7,352 nt of DNA from Terriglobales bacterium (GTDB taxonomy: Bacteria > Acidobacteriota > Terriglobia > Terriglobales > Acidobacteriaceae), in the NCBI GenBank assembly GCA_030043575.1, contig JASHXK010000394.1:1-7352 (forward strand). Reading direction: 5' to 3'. Shown piece by piece: positions 1-5,592 of this stretch (positions within the stretch are counted from its first letter, which is position 1; the number at the start of each line of letters is the position of its first letter). The position numbers were made by a program, and so were the translations under genes. Under the pieces are notes generated by a model, which did not search any database, had not been told where the DNA came from, and saw only the letters and a program-made list of their open reading frames with translations.

Positions 1-1117
1 CCTGCTGGCCCTGATATTCGGGCAAGCCATTGCGCAAGATGCCCGCGTCATCAACGTTCGACTGCAATTCGAGCCCATACTTCACGCCGGTGTTGAAGTC
101 GTCGGCGCCGTGCGCAGGAGCGGTATGGACGGCGCCGGTGCCGGTGTCGAGCGTGACGTAATCGCCGAGCACGCCGAGGATATTGCGATCCAGAAAAGGA
201 TGGGCAAAGGTCGCGTACTCCAGCTTCGCGCCGGGGAAGGATGCGATCTCCTTTGCGTCACCAAGACTGCATTTCTCGATGGTCGGCTGCGCCAAGGCTT
301 TGGCGACGATGTAGACCCACTCGCCGGTGTCGAGCGCGACATACTCTGCGTCGGCGGCGAAGGTGACCGCCATTGATGCTGGCAGCGTCCAGGGCGTAGT
401 TGTCCAGATGATGGTGGCGACTTTCTTACCTGCAAGCTCCGTGTCGATCTTTGCCGGATCGCTGGTGAGCGCGTAGCGAACCCAGATGCTGGGGCTGGTG
501 TGCATCTCGTATTCGACCTCGGCCTCGGCCAGCGCGGTCTTGTCGTGGATGCACCAATACACAGATTTGAGGCCCTTGTAAACCAGCCCTTCCTCGTAGC
601 ACTGATAGAACGTCGCCAGCACCACGCTCTCGTACCGCGGGTCCATGGTCAAGTACGGCTGCTCCCAGCGGGCCAGCACGCCCAGCCGTTTGAACTGCGA
701 GCGCTGCAGATCGAGATACATGGTCGCGTACTTGCGGCACTCTTCGCGGACCGCCAGGGGATCCATCTCGAGCTTCTTGCGGCCCAACTGGTTGTCTACT
801 TTGATTTCGATGGGCAGGCCATGGCAGTCCCATCCCGGCACAAAGGGAGCATCGAAGCCGCTCATGTTGCGCGACTTGACGATGAAATCCTTCAGCGTTT
901 TGTTAAGCCCTGTTCCCTGATGAATAGGGCCGTTGGCGTACGGCGGCCCGTCGTGCATAACATAGATCGGCTGCCCCTTGTGCGCCTCGCGAATGCGGTG
1001 GTAGAGCCGCATTGCTTCCCAACGCTCGAGCATTTTGGGCTCGTTCTTCGGCAGATTCGCCTTCATGGGAAAGTCGGTCTTGGGCAGGTTCAACGTCGAC
1101 TTGAGGTCGAGCGGCAC
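1..1117 (-). CDS. ileS: Isoleucyl-tRNA synthetase, N-terminal part (cut by left edge)
   Basis: Charges tRNA-Ile with isoleucine in the cytoplasm (class I aminoacyl-tRNA synthetase). Reading the minus strand from GTG at 1117-1115 gives 372 uninterrupted codons to the window edge, about 40% of a usual ~930-residue enzyme. Family landmarks: DGPPYANG at residues 56-63, the HIGH-signature site at 66-69 (here HQGT), LNKTLKDFIVKSR after it, WDCHGLPIE and KVDNQLGRKKLEM, then the start of the CP1 editing domain with the Thr-rich TTTPWTLPAS at 239-248 and GTGAVHTAPAHGADD at 326-340. D340 sits where the conserved editing Asp is expected. The catalytic C-terminal half with KMSKS and the zinc tail lie outside the window. 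The GTG start is preceded by GGGAG with about nine bases between. An internal ATG (Met18) is possible but lacks such a site. The gene is divergent from the TonB gene. Identity is very secure. The only oddity is the last signature residue, Thr instead of His. Confidence 0.96.
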   Translation of the reverse strand, partial: MPLDLKSTLNLPKTDFPMKANLPKNEPKMLERWEAMRLYHRIREAHKGQPIYVMHDGPPYANGPIHQGTGLNKTLKDFIVKSRNMSGFDAPFVPGWDCHGLPIEIKVDNQLGRKKLEMDPLAVREECRKYATMYLDLQRSQFKRLGVLARWEQPYLTMDPRYESVVLATFYQCYEEGLVYKGLKSVYWCIHDKTALAEAEVEYEMHTSPSIWVRYALTSDPAKIDTELAGKKVATIIWTTTPWTLPASMAVTFAADAEYVALDTGEWVYIVAKALAQPTIEKCSLGDAKEIASFPGAKLEYATFAHPFLDRNILGVLGDYVTLDTGTGAVHTAPAHGADDFNTGVKYGLELQSNVDDAGILRNGLPEYQGQQ

Positions 1118-1129
1118 TCAGCAATTCTC

Positions 1130-1155
1130 CCGGCTGCGCTTACCGGCTGCGCTTA
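1130..1155 (-). repeat. 13-bp perfect tandem duplication in the ileS leader
   Basis: CCGGCTGCGCTTA occurs twice back to back (1130-1142 and 1143-1155, plus strand). On the ileS strand it reads TAAGCGCAGCCGG twice. The copy nearer the gene supplies the first bases of the GGGAG ribosome-binding site (CCGG followed by GAG). It looks like a slippage duplication in the 5' untranslated region. No function is evident. Confidence 0.8.
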
Positions 1156-1188
1156 TTGGAACAGCAAATTTGTGCGAACTATCTCTTC

Positions 1189-1194
1189 ATTATA
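1189..1194 (-). promoter_or_regulatory. Probable -10 element of the ileS promoter
   Basis: On the minus strand the hexamer TATAAT matches the sigma-70 -10 consensus exactly. It lies about 72 bases upstream of the ileS GTG, which would give a 5' leader of roughly 65 bases. No convincing -35 hexamer stands 16-18 bases upstream (the region is GC-rich), and the TG upstream is one base off an extended -10. The leader is too short and lacks the conserved core for a T-box. Confidence 0.45.
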
Positions 1195-1303
1195 GCCAGT
1201 TGTTGCGGCATGGCCCGCCTTTTACCGCCCAGGGTTGTCTCTAAGTATTGTGAATTAAGCCACACAACAAAGCAGGCATCTTTGCATCTAAGGATTTGAG
1301 CAA

Positions 1304-1371
1304 GGCTGGGTCCTGCCCAGCCGCTGTACGGTGCGGAACGGAAGCGCAACGCGATTCAGGAGGTGCTTCCG
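1304..1371 (+). promoter_or_regulatory. Two hairpins in the long 5' region of the TonB-family gene
   Basis: This belongs to the 320-base gene-free stretch 1118-1437. Hairpin one: GGCTGGG (1304-1310), five-base loop, CCCAGCC (1316-1322), extendable by AGC/GCT with a two-A bulge. Hairpin two: CGGAAGC (1339-1345) and GCTTCCG (1365-1371), enclosing a 19-base loop that holds AGGAGGTG, a near-perfect Shine-Dalgarno sequence not followed by a usable start codon. Neither hairpin has a T-tract, so they are not obvious terminators. They could shape a regulated leader, but I recognise no known riboswitch class. The rest of the stretch holds the ileS -10 box, the 13-bp duplication and no supported gene. 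Confidence 0.3.
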
Positions 1372-1437
1372 GCCGCGGGATGATCTAGTGAAAGCCTGGC
1401 ATTCGAAGTCGCCGCACAGGCCAAGGACAAGAGGAGT

Positions 1438-2439
1438 ATGGCTCAATCGATCCTAGTTCCCCCCTCTCAGCAGGATGAGTTGCATCTATTGCCGCAGACG
1501 ACCATGGAGGAGTCGCTGTGGACGTCATTGCGGAGCAACATCCGTGCTGCGCTATTCCCCGAAAAATTGCCGCCGTTGGTTTTGACCTCTCGTCCGGTGA
1601 AGGTCCGCAACATCTGGGGCGAGTACAGCTACAAGAAGCAGAGTGCCGGCGTTTCGCTTGTCGTACACATTTTGATGATCGCCGGACTAATCTACATCTC
1701 CATTCTGGGCGCGCGCGCGGTGAAGAACGCCGAGAAGCCGCGCGAGGCGATCGTGCTGATCGCGCCCGACCTATCGCCCCCTCCTTTGCCGATGACCAAG
1801 AAGCCGGAGCCTAGCTCCGGTGGCGGCGGTGGTGGTGGTGATCGCGATAAACTGCAGGCGCCGAAAGGCAAGCTTCCCAAGACGGCAATGGAGCAGATCA
1901 CGCCTCCGGCGATGGTGATCCGCAACGACAATCCCAAATTGCCGGTAGAGCCGACGGTGGTTGTGCCGCCACAGATCAAGCTGGCTTCGAATATGCCGAA
2001 TCTGGGCAATCCGATGTCGGCTGTTCCGTCCGGACCACCGTCGAATGGAACGGGAAGCGGTGGTGGAATTGGATCGGGATCTGGTGGTGGCGTTGGCTCG
2101 GGCACTGGACCGGGTGTTGGACCGGGCCGCGGGGGTGGTATCGGTGGCGGCGTCTTCCGCGTGGGCGGAGGAGTGTCCGCCCCGCGAGCTCTGGACACGC
2201 CTGATCCGGAGTATTCCGAAGAGGCACGCAAGGCCAAATATCAGGGAACGTGCGTGCTGTGGCTGATCGTCGGTCCCGATGGCAAGCCGCGCGATGTCAA
2301 GGTGGCTCGCGCCCTGGGCATGGGTTTGGATGAGAAGGCAATCGAAGCGGTGCGCAATTGGAAGTTTTCGCCGGCGATGAAAGACGGTAGGCCGGTCGCA
2401 GTGCAGATTAATGTCGAGGTGAACTTCCGGCTGTATTGA
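1438..2439 (+). CDS. TonB-family energy-transducing protein
   Basis: Predicted to carry inner-membrane proton-motive energy (from ExbB/ExbD) across the periplasm to TonB-dependent outer-membrane receptors. The 333 residues divide as follows: a long cytoplasmic N-terminus (1-67); one transmembrane helix at about 70-91 containing S73-x3-H77, which matches the functionally important SxxxH of E. coli TonB; a Pro-rich stretch (113-125); a run of seven Gly (128-134); a Pro/Val-rich segment (155-180); a Gly/Ser-rich linker (204-246); and a C-terminal TonB domain (about 250-333) with PDPEYSEEARKAKYQG, VGPDGKPRDVKV, IEAVRNWKFSPA and final VNFRLY. The linker is Gly-rich rather than the Pro-Lys/Pro-Glu rod of enteric TonB. 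AGGAG lies only one base before the ATG; AAGGA ten bases upstream may be the real ribosome-binding site. No in-frame start exists further up before a stop at 1381, and an internal ATG at 1504 is the alternative. No exbB, exbD or receptor gene is nearby, so the partner is unknown. Confidence 0.9.
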   Translation: MAQSILVPPSQQDELHLLPQTTMEESLWTSLRSNIRAALFPEKLPPLVLTSRPVKVRNIWGEYSYKKQSAGVSLVVHILMIAGLIYISILGARAVKNAEKPREAIVLIAPDLSPPPLPMTKKPEPSSGGGGGGGDRDKLQAPKGKLPKTAMEQITPPAMVIRNDNPKLPVEPTVVVPPQIKLASNMPNLGNPMSAVPSGPPSNGTGSGGGIGSGSGGGVGSGTGPGVGPGRGGGIGGGVFRVGGGVSAPRALDTPDPEYSEEARKAKYQGTCVLWLIVGPDGKPRDVKVARALGMGLDEKAIEAVRNWKFSPAMKDGRPVAVQINVEVNFRLY

Positions 2440-2462
2440 TGCGGGGATAGCCGGAAGGAAAC

Positions 2463-2493
2463 AAGGAGAGGCATGGCGCCTCTCCTTTTGTTT
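2463..2493. terminator. Intrinsic terminator between convergent genes, probably bidirectional
   Basis: A perfect 10-bp stem AAGGAGAGGC (2463-2472) / GCCTCTCCTT (2478-2487) with a five-base loop, followed on the plus strand by TTGTTT. It starts 24 bases after the TonB-family stop codon and ends just short of the stop of the convergent thioredoxin gene. On the minus strand the hairpin is followed by the weaker GTTTCC, so termination of the thioredoxin transcript there is plausible but less certain. Confidence 0.85.
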
Positions 2494-2502
2494 GCAGGTG
2501 CC

Positions 2503-2997
2503 TTATAGATTGTTGAGATATTGCATGATGTCGGGCGAGGTCCAGTCCGCTGGGCCGATGAACTTGCGCACGATCTTGCCATTGCGGTCGATCACGTAGG
2601 TCTCGGGATACTTGAAGGTGCCGTAAACGTCGCTGGTCTTCATCGTCCCCTCGCGCACGGTGAGCAGGTCGACGCCGTGATCGTGGATAAATTGCTTGTA
2701 GGCCGCGTCGTCCGCGTCCTCACTGACCGCGAGGATGGTCACTTTATCGCCCATCTGTTTCTGCAGTTGCACCATCGACGGTACCTCTTCCACACAAGGC
2801 GCACACCACGTGGCCCAGAAGTTCAGCAGCACTGGCTTGCCGCGTAGCTTGCTGAGTTGGACGGTGCGTTGCGAGTCGGTGACCGTAAAGTCGGGGGCTT
2901 CGTTGCCGATGCGCGGAGGATGGCCTCCGGGATTACAGGCGCTGACTACGAACAAACACAGAACCGAGACAACGGGGATAAAGCGCTTCATACCCAT
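2503..2997 (-). CDS. TlpA/ResA-like thioredoxin-fold lipoprotein
   Basis: A periplasm-facing, membrane-anchored thiol-disulfide oxidoreductase, a group usually involved in reducing apocytochrome c or other envelope thiols. The 164 residues start with a lipoprotein signal: basic MGMKR, hydrophobic core 6-20, lipobox VSAC with the lipidated Cys at 21. The redoxin domain follows: APDFTVTD (34-41), KPVLLNFWATWCAPC (54-68) with the redox pair C65/C68, the ResA/TlpA-type VEEVPSM, a central insert SEDADDAAYKQF (92-103), the cis-Pro motif YPETYVID (130-137), and GKIVRKFIG (140-148). Length is typical of the family. Start choice is open: ATG at 2997 and ATG at 2991 (Met3) both keep the signal, and neither has a Shine-Dalgarno sequence. 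An AT-rich TATTAT at 3003-2998 directly upstream could be a -10 box giving a nearly leaderless message. The gene stands alone, convergent to the TonB-family gene and divergent from the glycosyltransferase gene. No cytochrome-maturation genes are in view. Confidence 0.92.
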   Translation of the reverse strand: MGMKRFIPVVSVLCLFVVSACNPGGHPPRIGNEAPDFTVTDSQRTVQLSKLRGKPVLLNFWATWCAPCVEEVPSMVQLQKQMGDKVTILAVSEDADDAAYKQFIHDHGVDLLTVREGTMKTSDVYGTFKYPETYVIDRNGKIVRKFIGPADWTSPDIMQYLNNL

Positions 2998-3038
2998 ATA
3001 ATAATTGAGGGAACAGGCCCGTACACGGCGATTAGGAG

Positions 3039-3112
3039 CGGTGTTCTACAACTTTTGGACCGTTCTCACCACGGAAGCACGGAACACCGAATATTCTTGA
3101 GCTCTGTGGTGA
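3039..3112. repeat. Palindromic intergenic repeat (CACCACGGA type)
   Basis: Two nested inverted repeats lie in the divergent spacer. CGGTGTTC (3039-3046) pairs perfectly with GAACACCG (3082-3089). TCACCACGGA (3066-3075) pairs with TCTGTGGTGA (3103-3112) with one G-T wobble. The core CACCACGGAAGCACGGA resembles sequences at 6997-7014 and, inverted, at 7107-7136, so it is probably one copy of a dispersed non-coding repeat family. It occupies the upstream region of the glycosyltransferase gene. I see no clear promoter in the remaining spacer (2998-3165). Confidence 0.6.
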
Positions 3113-3165
3113 AAACCAGTTTCACGCAAGTAGTCGACGCTCAACGAAGATTCGCGGACGAACGC

Positions 3166-4188
3166 ATGCTTGAAGTTTCTGTCATCATTCCCGCGCGCAA
3201 CGAGGCGGCGTGCCTGGGAGACTGTTTGCGGTCGCTGGTGGCTCAGGAAGGCACGAGCTACGAGATCATCGTGGCGGATGATCACTCATGCGATGCGACT
3301 GCGCTGATCGCAGCAAGTTTTCCCGTGCAGGTGGTCGCGGCCGACCCACTGCCACCGGGCTGGAGCGGCAAGTGCAATGCCGCGTGGTGCGGCGCCAAAG
3401 TCGCGAAAGGGAAGTGGCTGCTGTTCACTGACGCCGATACGAAACACGCGCCGAACTCCATCGCGACTGGCCTACGCGAGGTTTCTGAATGCAACGCGGG
3501 TTTGTTGTCATATTCGCCGAAGCAGGAGGTTCACAGTTTTGCCGAGCGCGCGCTGATGCCGGTGATCTTTGCGGAGCTGGCGAAGACGTATCGGCCGAAG
3601 GAGGTCAGCGATCCGGCGTCGCCGGCGGCCGCCGCGAATGGCCAGTATCTGCTGATCCGTCGTGACGTCTACGATGCGGTTGGCGGACACGCAGCGGTGG
3701 CGGGCGCTATTCTGGAGGATGTGGAGCTGGCGCGGCGCGTGAAGCAGGCCGGCTACAGGCTCCAATTTCGGCTGGCGGACGTCGTCAGCGCGCGCATGTA
3801 CCCCAACCTTCCGAGTATGTGGGAGGGCTGGACGAAGAACCTGGCGTTGCTGTTTCCGCATCCGCGGCGACTGGCACTGATACGGATGGGAGAATTTGCG
3901 ATCCTTGCCAGCGGAATCTACTTTTTCGTCGATACGTGGCTGATTGGCAATCTCATTGAAGTCACATCCGAGACCATCGCCACGATTGTGTTCTTTGTAT
4001 ACTTCATCAAACGTATCCGTAGAGCACATTTTGATTGGCTGTCAAACGCGCTGGCGATTTTTGGATTGCCGCTGTTCGCGATTCTTTTGCTGAACTCCGA
4101 CATCTCACATAAGCGAGGTTCGGTGCGGTGGAAGGGACGCGAATATGGGGGCGCAGTTGTGCCGCAGGCTGAAGCCGGCCCGGGGTGA
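3166..4188 (+). CDS. Membrane-associated family 2 glycosyltransferase
   Basis: Predicted to transfer a sugar from a nucleotide- or lipid-linked donor at the cytoplasmic face of the membrane. From ATG 3166 it has 340 residues. The GT-A fold opens with VSVIIPARNEA (4-14), then EIIVADDHSCDAT (33-45), PPGWSGK (63-69), the metal-binding DAD in LLFTDADTKH (85-94), ED (184-185) before VELARRVKQAGY, and a late WKGREY (322-327). About three C-terminal hydrophobic segments follow the catalytic part (roughly 241-264, 268-284, 291-311). PPGW-GK, the ED site and the WKGR ending are like the CrtQ/HpnB-type glycosyltransferases that act on carotenoid or hopanoid lipids, but the acceptor cannot be read here. 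The frame stays open upstream to 2857; I reject that extension because it runs antisense over the thioredoxin gene and is not GT-like, whereas 3166 falls exactly at the fold's first strand. The Shine-Dalgarno sequence is weak (GCGGACGAACGC). The downstream gene is 130 bases away. Confidence 0.88.
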   Translation: MLEVSVIIPARNEAACLGDCLRSLVAQEGTSYEIIVADDHSCDATALIAASFPVQVVAADPLPPGWSGKCNAAWCGAKVAKGKWLLFTDADTKHAPNSIATGLREVSECNAGLLSYSPKQEVHSFAERALMPVIFAELAKTYRPKEVSDPASPAAAANGQYLLIRRDVYDAVGGHAAVAGAILEDVELARRVKQAGYRLQFRLADVVSARMYPNLPSMWEGWTKNLALLFPHPRRLALIRMGEFAILASGIYFFVDTWLIGNLIEVTSETIATIVFFVYFIKRIRRAHFDWLSNALAIFGLPLFAILLLNSDISHKRGSVRWKGREYGGAVVPQAEAGPG

Positions 4189-4317
4189 AGGAAGTGGCCG
4201 TGCGGCACGACTGAGGCCGTGCCCTGACACAAAGCTATTCATTTTATTCGTATTAGTTTGCGAGCTGGGAGGGGGCCCCACGCGAGGGTTGTCGGAATCC
4301 GAACGAAAACAACGGCG

Positions 4318-4713
4318 ATGCTTCCGCAATCTAAAGACAATCAGTATTCACGGGCCGTTTTCGCAACGGACGTTCTCGCCGGGGCCATATCGCTGTTTGT
4401 GATCATTCCTGTCGCCATGGCTATCGGGGGATTTAGTTTCATCGAACCGTGGCTGATCGTTATACCTGCCGCGATGCTGATAACTGGAATCGCCCGAGGG
4501 GGAAGTTTTGGAAACATTTGGATCAAAGCTGTCGCTATGGCTATCCCGGGCTGGCTGCTTGTGGTAGCCACGGCCAGCGGCGATACTACAGTTCATTCTG
4601 CCGAAAGCAAGCTCAGTGGCATGCTTACGTTTGCGTCTCCTGTTGTCCTCGGGATATGGCTGCGTCGGCTGCGAACCCGGAGTACAGATAGCAAAGTCGA
4701 TATCAAGCGTTAG
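4318..4713 (+). CDS. Small membrane protein of unknown function, four predicted helices
   Basis: I do not recognise a family. From ATG 4318 it has 131 residues, very hydrophobic, with four likely membrane segments at about 18-39, 41-59, 66-86 and 101-117, a short polar N-terminus, and a basic C-terminal tail (RRLRTRSTDSKVDIKR, 116-131) that by the positive-inside rule would be cytoplasmic. A TTG at 4258 would add 20 residues of low-complexity, non-hydrophobic sequence and is less likely. No good Shine-Dalgarno sequence precedes either start. The stop is two bases from the ATG of the first PTPS gene, suggesting co-transcription and perhaps translational coupling, so it may head the pterin operon. 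A transporter or anchor role would be a guess. That the frame is coding is supported by the consistent alternation of hydrophobic stretches and turns and by the tight junction. Confidence 0.65.
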   Translation: MLPQSKDNQYSRAVFATDVLAGAISLFVIIPVAMAIGGFSFIEPWLIVIPAAMLITGIARGGSFGNIWIKAVAMAIPGWLLVVATASGDTTVHSAESKLSGMLTFASPVVLGIWLRRLRTRSTDSKVDIKR

Positions 4714-4715
4714 CT

Positions 4716-5126
4716 ATGGTCTACCTAACCCGCAAATGCGAATTTTCGGCGTCGCACTATTACCACAATCCGGAATTCAGCGAGGAAGAGAACCGGCGCG
4801 TCTTCGGCAAATGCGCTAACCTCAACGGACACGGCCACAACTACACGCTGGAGGTGACGGTGAAGGGTGAGGTCGATGCGAAGACCGGCTTCGTCGTCGA
4901 TCTCAAAGAGTTAAAGGAAATCTTGAACTGCGAAGTGCTCGACGCGATGGACCATCGGCATCTCAATAAAGAGGTACCGGAGTTTCGCGACCGCATTCCG
5001 ACGACCGAGAATCTCGCCATCGCCATCTGGAAGCGGCTGGAAAGCAAGTTGAAGGTCGCGCAACTGCATCGCGTGCGCGTGTACGAATTGCCAGACCTGT
5101 TCGTCGACTTCTACGGAGAATCATGA
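4716..5126 (+). CDS. 6-pyruvoyl-tetrahydropterin synthase family protein, copy 1
   Basis: PTPS/QueD-family enzyme, acting on 7,8-dihydroneopterin triphosphate to give 6-pyruvoyl-tetrahydropterin (PTPS), 6-carboxy-tetrahydropterin (QueD) or related products. The 136 residues have all core elements: FSASH with zinc ligand H14, FGKCANLNGHGHNY (30-43) with catalytic C33 and zinc ligands H39/H41, VDAKTGFVVDLKELK, MDHRHLN with the Asp-His pair D79/H80, PTTENL (95-100) and the pterin-anchoring Glu E124 in VYEL. C33 is separated from HGH by five residues, the spacing of eukaryotic PTPS; E. coli QueD has three. The VVDLKEL segment is more QueD-like, so the motif picture is mixed. It starts two bases after the membrane-protein stop with only a weak ribosome-binding site and overlaps the second copy by four bases (ATGA). 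PTPS family membership is secure; the exact reaction is inferred. Confidence 0.92.
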   Translation: MVYLTRKCEFSASHYYHNPEFSEEENRRVFGKCANLNGHGHNYTLEVTVKGEVDAKTGFVVDLKELKEILNCEVLDAMDHRHLNKEVPEFRDRIPTTENLAIAIWKRLESKLKVAQLHRVRVYELPDLFVDFYGES

Positions 5127-5530
5127 AGGCCCATCTCACGCGGCGTTACATCTTCTCGGCTTCGCACCGGCTGCATTGCGATGAGCTGTCGGAGGCGCAG
5201 AATCGCGAGGCGTACGGCAAGTGCAACAACCCGCATGGGCATGGGCACAATTACGCGCTTGAGGTGACGGTGAGTGGTCAGGTCGATGCGAAGACGGGCA
5301 TGGTTTGCAACCTGGCCGATCTTGATGGCACGGTGGGCGGCGAGGTGCTAAATCGATTCGATCATGTGAATCTGAATCAGTGCGCCGAGTTCGAAGCGAT
5401 GGTGCCGACTACGGAAAATCTCAGCGAGGTCATCTTCCACATTTTGAAGCAAAAGTTTAAGGCCGCACATCTGGAAAGGGTACGGCTGGAAGAGACTGCG
5501 ATGAACAGCTTTGAATACTGCGGTGATTAG
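5123..5530 (+). CDS. 6-pyruvoyl-tetrahydropterin synthase family protein, copy 2
   Basis: Paralogue of the preceding gene: a hand alignment gives about 65 identical residues over ~136. The 135 residues contain FSASH (H15), YGKCNNPHGHGHNY (31-44) with C34 and zinc ligands H40/H42, VDAKTGMVCNLADLD, FDHVNLN with D80/H81, PTTENL (95-100) and E124-T125. The KCNN-P-GHGHNY block and the NLADL segment closely resemble animal PTPS, more so than copy 1 does, which favours 6-pyruvoyl-tetrahydropterin formation. The start is fixed by GGAG at 5115-5118 inside the previous gene and by the ATGA overlap, which implies coupled translation and similar amounts of both subunits. PTPS enzymes are hexamers with active sites at subunit interfaces, so a mixed hexamer is possible. 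All catalytic residues are kept, so it is not an obvious dead copy. Confidence 0.92.
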   Translation: MKAHLTRRYIFSASHRLHCDELSEAQNREAYGKCNNPHGHGHNYALEVTVSGQVDAKTGMVCNLADLDGTVGGEVLNRFDHVNLNQCAEFEAMVPTTENLSEVIFHILKQKFKAAHLERVRLEETAMNSFEYCGD

Positions 5531-5592
5531 TAATTAGTTAGGGCGAATCGGTAAAGCGCTTACTACTAATTACTAACTACTAACTACTGATC
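5528..5592. repeat. Heptamer tandem repeat and inverted copy just before folE
   Basis: On the plus strand 5565-5592 reads as four 7-base units: ACTAATT, ACTAACT, ACTAACT and a degenerate ACTGATC, ending exactly at the folE ATG. The same motif lies inverted at 5528-5540, starting at the stop codon of the second PTPS gene. TAGTAATTAG (5528-5537) and CTAATTACTA (5566-5575) are a perfect 10-bp inverted repeat, with the palindrome AAGCGCTT (5554-5561) between. The block replaces the purine-rich ribosome-binding site expected before folE. It resembles short tandemly repeated intergenic sequences, whose copy number can vary between strains. Confidence 0.75.

Noticed and set aside
1118..1182. T-box riboswitch upstream of ileS
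   Set aside because: From the -10 box the leader is only about 65 bases, and the conserved T-box core and a terminator/antiterminator pair are absent.
500..1195. Long plus-strand open frame of 231 codons
   Set aside because: Lies antisense to ileS, which shows clear family motifs throughout the overlap; it is a high-GC shadow frame.
1390..1437. c-di-GMP or cobalamin riboswitch before the TonB-family gene
   Set aside because: The GCACAGGCCAAGG segment is only superficially like part of a c-di-GMP-I core, the second half is missing, and no B12 box is found.
1692..2237. Minus-strand Pro-rich open frame of 181 codons
   Set aside because: It is the antisense reading of the Gly-rich linker of the TonB-family gene (Gly codons read as Pro on the other strand).
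2857..3165. In-frame upstream extension of the glycosyltransferase reading frame (103 extra residues)
   Set aside because: It overlaps the thioredoxin gene on the opposite strand and the repeat-containing spacer, and its translation shows no GT features. The fold begins right after ATG 3166.
4204..4223. Terminator after the glycosyltransferase gene (GGCACG/CGTGCC stem)
   Set aside because: Six-bp stem with an eight-base loop and no T-tract directly after it; too weak to call. The AT-rich bases that follow (4231-4258) show no well-spaced promoter pair either.
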